Part shown: piece after piece, positions 33,483 to 41,210 of the stretch
Numbering within the stretch: position 1 is the first letter of the stretch
Layout: each line of letters begins with the position of its first letter
Source of the DNA: Tenacibaculum gallaicum
GTDB taxonomy: Bacteria > Bacteroidota > Bacteroidia > Flavobacteriales > Flavobacteriaceae
Assembly (NCBI RefSeq): GCF_003387615.1
Contig: NZ_QUNS01000001.1
Span: 474,241-538,240 of the forward strand
Direction of reading: 5' to 3'
Length of the DNA: 64,000 nucleotides
Made by a program: the position numbers and the translations under genes
The notes under the pieces: model-generated
The model's database searches: none
What the model saw: only the letters and a program-made list of their open reading frames with translations
What the model was told of the DNA's origin: nothing

Positions 33483-34592
33483 ATGGAACAAAAAAAGAGA
33501 GTATTGGCCATAGATATGGCAAGAGGAATTAGTGTTTTATCTATGATACCTGTTCATTCCATGATTATATATTCAACGATGGATACTTGGAATAATTCTT
33601 TTTTAGGAAAGGTAGCTCAAGTATTAGAAAAAGGAACTCCTATGTTTTTAGTTGTAATGGGGTTTTCTTTTGTGTTTTCAAGTAAGTTAAGCATGTTTAA
33701 AATCTTTAAAAGAGGAATAAACATTTTAGCTAAAGGGTATTTACTTAATATTTTAAGATTTGCAGTGCCTATGTTGTTATTTGGAGGGTTTCCTAGAGCT
33801 TTTATTGAAGGTAACGGGCTAACTCTAGGAGATTCATATAATTACCTGTTTTTTATTTTATTGGGAGATATTTTGCAATTAGCTGGGATTTCCTTGATTA
33901 TTATGGGAATTATAATCAAGTTTATTAAAAACAAGTATGCAGCCTTAATCTTAGCATTACTTATTGTCTTTTTTACAGGAGAATTAAGTGGTTATAAACC
34001 TAACATTATTGGGCTAGATTATATATGTGACTTATTATGGGGGAAAACCTACAATGTTTACTTTCCTGTATTTCCATGGATGTCGTTTATTTTAATAGGA
34101 TTATTTTTTGGAATGTGGTACCAGGAAAGTAACAATAACATTGTTTTGACATATAAAAGAATGCTAGTTTCAGGTGTTTTATTTATGTGTATAGGTGTAG
34201 CGTTATGCTATTATAATTACGAATATCATTTTGGTGATTACTATCATTTAGGGCCAGGAGGAACCATAGTTTTTATAGGAGTGAATTTATTTTTAGTTTG
34301 GTTTGGACACATATTAGTAATCTGTATTCCACACAACAAACTATATGATGTAATTTATTACTCAAGTAAAAATGTAACAACATTTTATTTAGTACAGTGG
34401 GTACTTGTATACTGGGGAGTATTGCTTTTTGGGTATTCATCACAAACAAGTCAGTTAAAACTATTAGCAATTATTATAGGAATTACATTGCTAACCTTTA
34501 GTACTCTTTGGACAAAGGAAAGAGTAATTAAACTAATTAAAAAGCAAAAACAAGCTTCATCTACAAAAAGAATAAAACAAGCAATTACATAA
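33483..34592 (+). CDS. DUF1624/YeiB-like membrane acyltransferase family protein
   Basis: This 369-aa protein has 9-10 hydrophobic helices. The N-terminus RVLAIDMARGISVLSMIPVHSM is the signature of the DUF1624/heparan-alpha-glucosaminide N-acetyltransferase-like group, with the conserved R-x-D-x-x-R-G and a membrane His. These are thought to carry acyl groups across or at the inner membrane. It lies 3 nt after the nitroreductase and 2 nt before the esterase. In a siderophore operon it could acylate the product during export; this is inference. Confidence 0.75.
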   Translation: MEQKKRVLAIDMARGISVLSMIPVHSMIIYSTMDTWNNSFLGKVAQVLEKGTPMFLVVMGFSFVFSSKLSMFKIFKRGINILAKGYLLNILRFAVPMLLFGGFPRAFIEGNGLTLGDSYNYLFFILLGDILQLAGISLIIMGIIIKFIKNKYAALILALLIVFFTGELSGYKPNIIGLDYICDLLWGKTYNVYFPVFPWMSFILIGLFFGMWYQESNNNIVLTYKRMLVSGVLFMCIGVALCYYNYEYHFGDYYHLGPGGTIVFIGVNLFLVWFGHILVICIPHNKLYDVIYYSSKNVTTFYLVQWVLVYWGVLLFGYSSQTSQLKLLAIIIGITLLTFSTLWTKERVIKLIKKQKQASSTKRIKQAIT

Positions 34593-34594
34593 TT

Positions 34595-35620
34595 ATGAAG
34601 AAGATATTTATTGTGCTGAGCTTGTTTATAGGAGTAAAAATGTATACACAGGTAAACTTAGCGGGAAGCGATGGCTTAGATTCACAGGTTCAAGAATTTT
34701 TAGAAGTTATTCATTCTTATCAAGGTCCACCATTGCAAGACTTACCTTTAGATATAGGAAGGAATGCCATGGAAAACATGCAAAAAGATTCCACCTTAAC
34801 CTACGATAAAGTAACCTTTACCAAGGTTTCTTTTAAAGAACAAAACAGACGAGTAAATGTAGTAATTGTAAAGCCTAAAAAAGCTGAAAAATTACTACCT
34901 GTACTACTCTATTTTCATGGAGGGGGATGGGTGTTTAATAGCTTTGAAACACATAAACGATTAATGCGAGATTTAGCTTTAAAAGCAAATGTAGCGATTG
35001 TTTTTGTAGAGTATTCAAGAGCACCAGAGGTTAAATACCCTATAGCAAATGAAGAAGGGTATGCGGCAACTTTATTCATCTCAAAATATGGAAAACAATA
35101 TGGGCTAGATACAAATAGAATTATTGTTGGAGGAGATAGTGTGGGAGGAAATATGACAACAGTTGTAGCTATGATGGCGAAACAAAGAGGAGCCCCTAAG
35201 TTGTTAGGACAAGTGTTATTATACCCAGTAACCGATACCAATTTAAATACGAAATCGTATGAACAATTTTCAAAAGGGCATTATTTAACTAGAGCAACAA
35301 TGAAGTGGTTTTGGAATGTATACGTACCAGATAAGAAATTATACTCATTAGCAACTGTAGCTCCGCTAAAAGCAACTTTAAAACAGCTTAAAAACTTACC
35401 TAAAACACTTTTAATAACAGCAGAATATGATGTGTTAAGAGATGAAGGAGAAGCCTATGCAAAAAAGCTAAGAATGGCAGGTGTACCAGTAGTTTCAACT
35501 AGATATGGGGGAACAATACACGATTTTATAGTACTGAACTCCTTGCGAGAAACAGTAGCATCAAAGGCAGCAGTAGTACAAATAGCTGCATTTTTAAAAA
35601 AGAATTTTTCTAATAAATAG
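34595..35620 (+). CDS. Exported alpha/beta hydrolase (hormone-sensitive-lipase-like esterase)
   Basis: The 341-aa protein has a signal peptide (MKKIFIVLSLFIGVKMYTQ), an oxyanion motif YFHGGGWVF, nucleophile elbow GGDSVGGN, catalytic Asp in EYDVLRDEG and His in GTIHDFIVL, i.e. the HSL/acetyl-hydrolase family with all three triad residues. It would act in the periplasm. Hydroxamate bonds or an added acyl ester would be plausible targets given the neighbours. No hydrolysis of a ferrisiderophore can be claimed from sequence alone. Confidence 0.85.
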   Translation: MKKIFIVLSLFIGVKMYTQVNLAGSDGLDSQVQEFLEVIHSYQGPPLQDLPLDIGRNAMENMQKDSTLTYDKVTFTKVSFKEQNRRVNVVIVKPKKAEKLLPVLLYFHGGGWVFNSFETHKRLMRDLALKANVAIVFVEYSRAPEVKYPIANEEGYAATLFISKYGKQYGLDTNRIIVGGDSVGGNMTTVVAMMAKQRGAPKLLGQVLLYPVTDTNLNTKSYEQFSKGHYLTRATMKWFWNVYVPDKKLYSLATVAPLKATLKQLKNLPKTLLITAEYDVLRDEGEAYAKKLRMAGVPVVSTRYGGTIHDFIVLNSLRETVASKAAVVQIAAFLKKNFSNK

Positions 35621-35629
35621 TTTAATAAT

Positions 35630-36559
35630 ATGAATTTACCATCTATAGAAATACTTGCAGGAAAATTAGAGCATATGAGTCTAATAGTACTTGTTTTAAT
35701 GCTTGTTGAATGGGGAATACTTATTGTAACAAGTTATGTAGAAAAAAATAAAGAAGGAGTAGTAAGTGTTATATCGTACCTAATACAAAGTATTCCTTAC
35801 TTCTTGTTATCAAAAATATTTATTGTTGGTACCATGTTTTGGTTGTATGAAAATAGAGTTTTTACTCTAGGTTTTCAATGGTATATATGGGTTTCAGCAT
35901 ATTTGTTGTATGATTTTACTGTGTTTTTTATTCATTTTTTAGGACACAAGGTTCGAGTTTTATGGTGCATACACGGAGTACATCATACGGCAGAAGAAAT
36001 GAATTTAACTGTTGTTGCAAGAGGGTCAATTTTTGATGTGTTTTTTACACCGTTTAACTTTATATGGCTTCCAATACTAGGTTTTCATCCATTAATGATT
36101 TTTGTAATTGAACCCATTGCACGTCTTTATGCAACATTAACACATGTGAATGAAAAAGTTATAGGAAAGCAAAAATGGTTAGATAAACTATTAATAACAC
36201 CGTCAGTCCATAGAGTACATCATGCAAAAAATCATATTTATTTAGATAGAAATTATGGCGAAACCTTTAGTATTTGGGATCGTTTATTTAAAACGTTTCA
36301 AAAAGAATTGGATAATGAAAAAATATTGTATGGGATTATGCATGAGAAACTTAATAGTGAGAACTTATGGCATGTGCAATTTTTATTATGGAAAGAATTA
36401 TGGATGGATGTAAAAAAAGCTCCTACGTTACTAGATAAAGTAAAATACCTTTTTAAGCCCCCAGGATGGAATCACATCGATGGAGGGAAAAAAGCAAAAG
36501 AATATAGAGATGAAGCTTGGAAATTTAGGCTTAAAAAGAACCCATTAAGTACACGCTAA
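35630..36559 (+). CDS. Membrane di-iron fatty acid hydroxylase / sterol desaturase family protein (second copy)
   Basis: This 309-aa polytopic protein has the superfamily His clusters HFLGH, HGVHHTAEEMN and HRVHHAKN, and it shares a C-terminal PGWNHIDGG-type segment with the 22.6-kb paralogue (PGWTHDGED). It starts 9 nt after the esterase gene and sits 12 nt before the RpfF-like gene, so it is in the siderophore operon. It probably hydroxylates or desaturates a lipid or acyl chain. The electron donor is not encoded beside it but could be the ferredoxin at 23.5 kb. Confidence 0.86.
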   Translation: MNLPSIEILAGKLEHMSLIVLVLMLVEWGILIVTSYVEKNKEGVVSVISYLIQSIPYFLLSKIFIVGTMFWLYENRVFTLGFQWYIWVSAYLLYDFTVFFIHFLGHKVRVLWCIHGVHHTAEEMNLTVVARGSIFDVFFTPFNFIWLPILGFHPLMIFVIEPIARLYATLTHVNEKVIGKQKWLDKLLITPSVHRVHHAKNHIYLDRNYGETFSIWDRLFKTFQKELDNEKILYGIMHEKLNSENLWHVQFLLWKELWMDVKKAPTLLDKVKYLFKPPGWNHIDGGKKAKEYRDEAWKFRLKKNPLSTR

Positions 36560-36571
36560 AAATAAAAAAGG

Positions 36572-37402
36572 ATGATAAAACAATATGAAAATTTTAAAGT
36601 AGACTATTATCCAGAACATGAGATGATTGTTTGGAGTATTAAGTCAAAAGGTGTTCCGAATTTTTCACCAGAAATATTATGGGAGTTTAAAGATTTTGCT
36701 AAAGATTTAAAAATGATGTTTGCAGACAAGGTGTATCCATTAAAATATATTGTATCGGCATCTACACATAAAGAGGTATATAATCTAGGGGGAGATTTAC
36801 CCTATTTTTTAAAAAACATCAAATCTGAAAATAAAGAAGCATTATCGGAATATGCTAATTTATGTATAGACGCTATTTACAACATCTATAATACTTTTGG
36901 GTTGCCTGCACTAAGCATAGCTTTAGTTGAAGGAAATGCTTACGGAGGAGGTTTTGAATGTGTAATGGCGCATGATGTTATACTATCTCATAAGTCGGCT
37001 AAATTTTGTTTACCAGAAAACAAGTTTCATCTTTTTCCGGGTATGGGAGCTTATAGCTTTTTATGTAGAAAACTAAATATAAAAACAGCTCTTAAAGTAT
37101 TATATACGGGAAATACATATGAGGCTGAAGAATTAGAAAAAATGGGTTTGGTAGATTGTGTTTTTAATGAAGAAACGGGAGTATCATCTGTTATAAATTA
37201 TATAAAAAAATCAAGTTTTAGTTTTCAATACAACCATTATAAATGTATAAAAAGAGTTTTTCCCTTACAGAAGAAAGAGTTGAAAGATATTACTGCTATG
37301 TGGGTAGATGCTTGTTTGAATTTAGAAAGTGAGAGTTTACGTAGAATGGAATTGGTTATAAATGCACAATTAAGAAAATTGAAGTACGAGTTAAAATCTT
37401 AA
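36572..37402 (+). CDS. RpfF-like crotonase (diffusible-signal-factor synthase homologue)
   Basis: The 276-aa crotonase-fold protein differs from ordinary enoyl-CoA hydratases and carries RpfF hallmarks: VYNLGGDLPYF (70-79), EGNAYGGGFECVMAHD (120-135) and LPENKFHLFPGMGAYSFL (147-164). The two Glu that catalyse dehydration and thioester hydrolysis in RpfF correspond to Glu129 and Glu149, 20 residues apart as in RpfF (Glu141/Glu161). RpfF turns 3-hydroxyacyl-ACP into free cis-2-unsaturated fatty acids (DSF). It is the last gene of the operon, 12 nt after the desaturase-like gene, and converges on araC. No RpfC/RpfG/RpfR is in the window. Confidence 0.85.
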   Translation: MIKQYENFKVDYYPEHEMIVWSIKSKGVPNFSPEILWEFKDFAKDLKMMFADKVYPLKYIVSASTHKEVYNLGGDLPYFLKNIKSENKEALSEYANLCIDAIYNIYNTFGLPALSIALVEGNAYGGGFECVMAHDVILSHKSAKFCLPENKFHLFPGMGAYSFLCRKLNIKTALKVLYTGNTYEAEELEKMGLVDCVFNEETGVSSVINYIKKSSFSFQYNHYKCIKRVFPLQKKELKDITAMWVDACLNLESESLRRMELVINAQLRKLKYELKS

Positions 37403-37403
37403 T

Positions 37404-38366
37404 TTATGGTTTGTAATTATAATTTTTTCGAAACTCTTTTGGAGTTGTTTTTTCAAACTTTTTAAAAGCAGCTGTAAAATGTGTAGGGTTTTTATACCCT
37501 ACCATGTCAGCTATCTCATAAATGGGTTTTTGAGTATGGGTTAATAAGCTTTTAGCCTTATTCATTCTCAAGTTTTTGGTGTAATTAAAAATAGTTTCAC
37601 CAAACAATTTCTTAAACTCATTTTTTAAAACATTTTGATTCAATAGTACTTTACGAGCAAGTTGCTGTATTGATATTTGTTCATGAATATTGGTTTGGAG
37701 TATAGCTTCTACTTTATATACTTTTTTAAGAATGTTTTCATTAGAACTATTTCTTTTCTTAGAATGAATATTTAACTGTAAATGCATTAACTCTAAGACT
37801 TTTGATTCTAAAAAAAGACGCTTTAACAAGCCTTTTTGCGAGTTAGTGAGCATGTCATTAACTATCTTTTCCATATTAGAAGTTAGTTGTTGTGTGGTAT
37901 TTAAGTTAAGAGTCTCATTGCCAGAAAAAAGAGCCTGCATTTGGTGTTTTTCAATAAAAGAATCATACATCTTAATTTTAACTTCATTTATATGTTTATT
38001 TCTGTAAAAAACAATTTTATCATCGTCATTATCATGTAAGAGATAACTTTCATTTTTTTCAATAATAAGATCATTTTTTAAGCTAGAAAAACGAATAATT
38101 TTTTCCCCATCTATTAAAACAGAAAGTTCTAAAGCGTTAAAGTTATTGCTATTATTGCTGGAGATAAAAAGAAAATCTTCTTTGAATTTAGCGTTAATTA
38201 AGTTGATTAGTAAGCCACCAAAATAATAACTTGTTATAATTCCTTTACCATAAAGAGAATTAATTGTATAGACTGAAGTTTTTATACCACAGTCCATACT
38301 CTTTGTTTTAAGGCACAGAATTTTTTTTAACTGTGACTTTTTGTTGTTGGCAGTAACTATTTCCAT
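37404..38366 (-). CDS. AraC-family transcriptional regulator
   Basis: The 320-aa protein has a poorly conserved N-terminal ligand region and a C-terminal AraC DNA-binding domain (about 222-318) with two helix-turn-helix motifs: ISIQQLARKVLLNQNVLKNEF and the signature IYEIADMVGYKNPTHFTAAFKKF...TPKEFRK (written here in parts). It converges on the siderophore operon, ending 1 nt from it, and is the last gene of the uptake block. PchR-type regulators that sense ferrisiderophores have this form, so it is the natural activator of the 23960-23995 repeats (inference). Confidence 0.9.
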   Translation of the reverse strand: MEIVTANNKKSQLKKILCLKTKSMDCGIKTSVYTINSLYGKGIITSYYFGGLLINLINAKFKEDFLFISSNNSNNFNALELSVLIDGEKIIRFSSLKNDLIIEKNESYLLHDNDDDKIVFYRNKHINEVKIKMYDSFIEKHQMQALFSGNETLNLNTTQQLTSNMEKIVNDMLTNSQKGLLKRLFLESKVLELMHLQLNIHSKKRNSSNENILKKVYKVEAILQTNIHEQISIQQLARKVLLNQNVLKNEFKKLFGETIFNYTKNLRMNKAKSLLTHTQKPIYEIADMVGYKNPTHFTAAFKKFEKTTPKEFRKNYNYKP

Positions 38367-38413
38367 AAATACGGGGGATATAGGAAATGGGGAATGAGCC
38401 TATACTAGGTTTT

Positions 38414-40489
38414 TTATTCGTCTTTAATCCACTTGTAAATGTTAATAATTAAAAATATACTAGCTATAGCTACCAAAAGAAGCATGAATATCTCAGATAT
38501 ATTATTAGCTTCATGAAGAATAGCTTCAAAGAAGTGGTATACATTGTATAAACTGGCAATACTTGCCCAAACAAGTGAAGCTATCTTAAACCATTTTTTA
38601 GAAAGTTCAATAGTTAGCAAACCAAACAGTAAGCACATTCCTTCAAATAAAATACGATATATGTGATGTGCAAAAGGAGCTTCACCTGTTGCACCCTCCA
38701 TTACTAAAGTTTCATTGTAGTATATATTAAATAGCCCGTATATATGGTGAACTATCCAACCGATTGCTAAAAATATCCAAAGGATACTAATTTTTGTTCT
38801 CATAGGGATGTGATTTTTATCTTTTAATAATTTATTCTTCTCTTCGGTACTTATAACTTGAGTCGCTTTTTTAGCTTCTTCAGCTAACAGTTGTTTACGA
38901 TTTTTATAATCTATAGGATGTTTTGTAAAAGCGCTTTTAGCTTTTATTTCTGGTTTAATTTTAAGGTAAATAAATAGTGCAGTAATTGAGATGGCTATCC
39001 ATAATAAATCGATTGTAAGAATGTCAAATTGCTTCGCTTTGTAGGTGTTCCAAATCCAGTTGTTGGAAACAATACCACTAACAACAGGAACTAAAAACCC
39101 AAGAACAGCTCCTGCTAACAAAGTAGCTTTGTTTGTGAAATAATTATCTCGTTTAAATCTAAAATAGAGGGTTGCTAATAACCAAACGACAAAAAACCAA
39201 GTGTATAAAATACTCATTTTTTGGGTTTGATAAATTTCAGGTAAAAGTTTTACTACCAAGAAAAATAAAGCGGTAACAGGGTACAAAGACAAGCAAATAG
39301 CAAGATAAATATGTCCTACCTTGGCAGTGTATAGACGTTGTTTTAAACTCATGCTTTTTTTGTTACGAGCTTCTATCCAAATCAACACACCAGTTATAAT
39401 TACAAAGCATGTAATAAGTGCTAAAACAAAATAAATAACTTTTACGGCAATTCCTCCGAAATTTCCATAATGAAGACGTCCCATAGAAAGCTGAATATCG
39501 TCTGTGTATTTACTTTCATTAGGGTTTCTTATCACTGAAGTTTTATTAGTTTCTAAATCATAAATAACCATTCCTGAACTTAAAAAACGTTCTTTATAAT
39601 CTAACTCTCCAATAAGAAAATATTTCATATTGGTACCTCCGTAATTTTTAATTAAAACATAGGTAGGGTTAAAATGAGACCAGCGATTGGTGTTTTCTTC
39701 TACAAATTTATTTACACTTGGAAGTGTTTTATCAGTTTTAGCAACCCATTCATAAGTTTTACGGTCGGGGCGTAAATCTTCCATTAACTTTGTTTGGTCT
39801 CCCCCGTATAAAAAGTTAGCAGGTAGTAAAACAAAAAGGCTTAGGCAAAAATAAGCCGCAGTAACAGCGTACATAAATTGAAAAGGGAGTCCAATAATAC
39901 CTAATGCTGTGTGTGCATCTGTCCACACTCTTTTTAAAGCTATTTTAGGATTGAACTGATAAAAGTTTGAAATAATTTTTTTCCAATGAACAATCACTCC
40001 AGTAACAATGGCAAACAAAAAGAATAAGGATACAAAACCAGCGAGGTAAATTCCAATAGTAGGTATTTGCGTAAAGAAATGTAAACGGTATAAAAACTCT
40101 CCTAAGCTATATTTTTCTGTATAAGAAGCAGTTTCTCCAGTATGTATATTTATAGCTTGATAATTTTGGTATTTTGCCTCATCAGGAATGTTTACTGTAT
40201 CTTTTGCAGCTGAGGTTAACACATAGATATTATCACTTTCATGTCCCAAGTAAAAACGAATATCTCTACTCGTTAAATGATGATTTTCAGAAAGCTTTTT
40301 TAATAAAAAATCATAATTAATGTTCTCTCTGACTATATTTTGTGAATGTTTGCCATCTTCCCAAGCTTCAATTTCATCTTTAAAAAGCGCAAATGCCCCA
40401 GTAAAAAAGATAACATACAAGGCTACACTTATAACAATACCGCTAACTGTATGTGTGTTAAAGAACACATTGTAATTTCTATTACTCAT
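38414..40489 (-). CDS. PepSY-domain membrane protein, probable ferrisiderophore reductase (FoxB/PiuB type)
   Basis: The 691-aa membrane protein belongs to the PepSY-associated TM family: FNTHTVSGIVISVALYVIFF (first helix), HFFTQIPTIGIYLAGF, DAHTALGIIGLPFQFMYAV and MGRLHYGNFGG. Conserved His residues in these helices could bind heme. The family includes inner-membrane proteins that reduce siderophore-bound Fe(III). I start it at ATG 40489, whose A is also the last base of the preceding stop codon (TAATG); a 29-residue upstream extension lies within the neighbouring gene and is not credible. Confidence 0.88.
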   Translation of the reverse strand: MSNRNYNVFFNTHTVSGIVISVALYVIFFTGAFALFKDEIEAWEDGKHSQNIVRENINYDFLLKKLSENHHLTSRDIRFYLGHESDNIYVLTSAAKDTVNIPDEAKYQNYQAINIHTGETASYTEKYSLGEFLYRLHFFTQIPTIGIYLAGFVSLFFLFAIVTGVIVHWKKIISNFYQFNPKIALKRVWTDAHTALGIIGLPFQFMYAVTAAYFCLSLFVLLPANFLYGGDQTKLMEDLRPDRKTYEWVAKTDKTLPSVNKFVEENTNRWSHFNPTYVLIKNYGGTNMKYFLIGELDYKERFLSSGMVIYDLETNKTSVIRNPNESKYTDDIQLSMGRLHYGNFGGIAVKVIYFVLALITCFVIITGVLIWIEARNKKSMSLKQRLYTAKVGHIYLAICLSLYPVTALFFLVVKLLPEIYQTQKMSILYTWFFVVWLLATLYFRFKRDNYFTNKATLLAGAVLGFLVPVVSGIVSNNWIWNTYKAKQFDILTIDLLWIAISITALFIYLKIKPEIKAKSAFTKHPIDYKNRKQLLAEEAKKATQVISTEEKNKLLKDKNHIPMRTKISILWIFLAIGWIVHHIYGLFNIYYNETLVMEGATGEAPFAHHIYRILFEGMCLLFGLLTIELSKKWFKIASLVWASIASLYNVYHFFEAILHEANNISEIFMLLLVAIASIFLIINIYKWIKDE

Positions 40490-40791
40490 TATACAAATGG
40501 ATTTTGTTGATTTCCTAAGTAATAAATTACATATAGGATTACTGAAACTGTGAGATATATTACCCAAGCTTTCCATCCATTTTTAAATAAGAAAGGAACA
40601 ATTAACAGAGCTCCCCAAGCAATAAAAATGGTATAGATAGATGTGATTAGTACTTCTTTTGGGTTTGGTAGCCATAAAACTAAACACATATGTAATAAGG
40701 CACTTATGATATATCCACCAATTAGACCTGCAGAGATTTTTGCAAACTGCTGCCAAGGTGATTGGTTTAAATATTTAGAATTAGCAGGCAT
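40489..40791 (-). CDS. Small membrane protein, DUF3649-like
   Basis: The 100-aa protein has three hydrophobic helices. FAKISAGLIGGYIISALLHMCLVLWLP matches the R/GGY..A.....LP pattern of DUF3649 (quoted in part: ISAGLIGGYIISALL). DUF3649, DUF3325 and PepSY genes occur together beside siderophore receptors in Proteobacteria, and the same order is seen here. It overlaps the PepSY start by 1 nt and lies 1 nt from the DUF3325-like gene. It may form part of the reductase complex. Confidence 0.6.
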   Translation of the reverse strand: MPANSKYLNQSPWQQFAKISAGLIGGYIISALLHMCLVLWLPNPKEVLITSIYTIFIAWGALLIVPFLFKNGWKAWVIYLTVSVILYVIYYLGNQQNPFV

Positions 40792-40792
40792 A

Positions 40793-41122
40793 TTAAAATA
40801 TGAGTTCTATTAAAAAAGTTAACATAAATAAAGCAGTTAGAAAGGTGTAGTTTACCACTCTTAATGGGGTGATGAGAATGATAAGACTTAGAAATATAGA
40901 GGCAGTTACAATCCAAGTAATAATTCCAGCAGAAAGGCCAAAAAAGTTTATTGACAAGAGCAAGCCTATCAATAAGGTGATTACTCCAATTATACTAGTA
41001 TTACGTTTATTATTATGAAACCATTTTTGTAAGAGGGTATTCTTAATTAATAATGCTTTTTCAGAAGTGTTATACAATGCATAACATCCGATGAAAATAA
41101 AAAGAAAAGTAACTGTTTTCAT
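40793..41122 (-). CDS. Small membrane protein, DUF3325-like
   Basis: The 109-aa protein has three or four hydrophobic helices (FLFIFIGCYALYNTSEKALL; IIGVITLLIGLLLSINFFG; IVTASIFLSLIILITPL). Its size, helix pattern and position between a TonB siderophore receptor and DUF3649/PepSY genes fit DUF3325. The sequence similarity is too weak for certainty. A hairpin lies between it and the upstream receptor gene, so transcription of the reductase part may be reduced relative to the receptor. Confidence 0.55.
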   Translation of the reverse strand: MKTVTFLFIFIGCYALYNTSEKALLIKNTLLQKWFHNNKRNTSIIGVITLLIGLLLSINFFGLSAGIITWIVTASIFLSLIILITPLRVVNYTFLTALFMLTFLIELIF

Positions 41123-41140
41123 AGTAGTTCAATGAAATAA

Positions 41141-41172
41141 CAAAACCCTGAACATAAAAGTTCAGAGTTTTG
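41141..41172 (-). terminator. Hairpin between receptor and DUF3325-like gene
   Basis: Minus-strand arms CAAAACTCTGAAC / GTTCAGGGTTTTG (one mismatch) with a 6-nt loop. It is a likely partial terminator that would set receptor above reductase expression. Confidence 0.6.
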
Positions 41173-41210
41173 TGTTTGCAACATTTAATAATTCAAATAG
41201 ATATTCATAT

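Noticed and set aside
40490..40576. 29-residue N-terminal extension of the PepSY protein
   Set aside because: It lies inside the DUF3649-like gene and ends just before an ATG that overlaps the preceding stop; the extension has no PepSY-like character.
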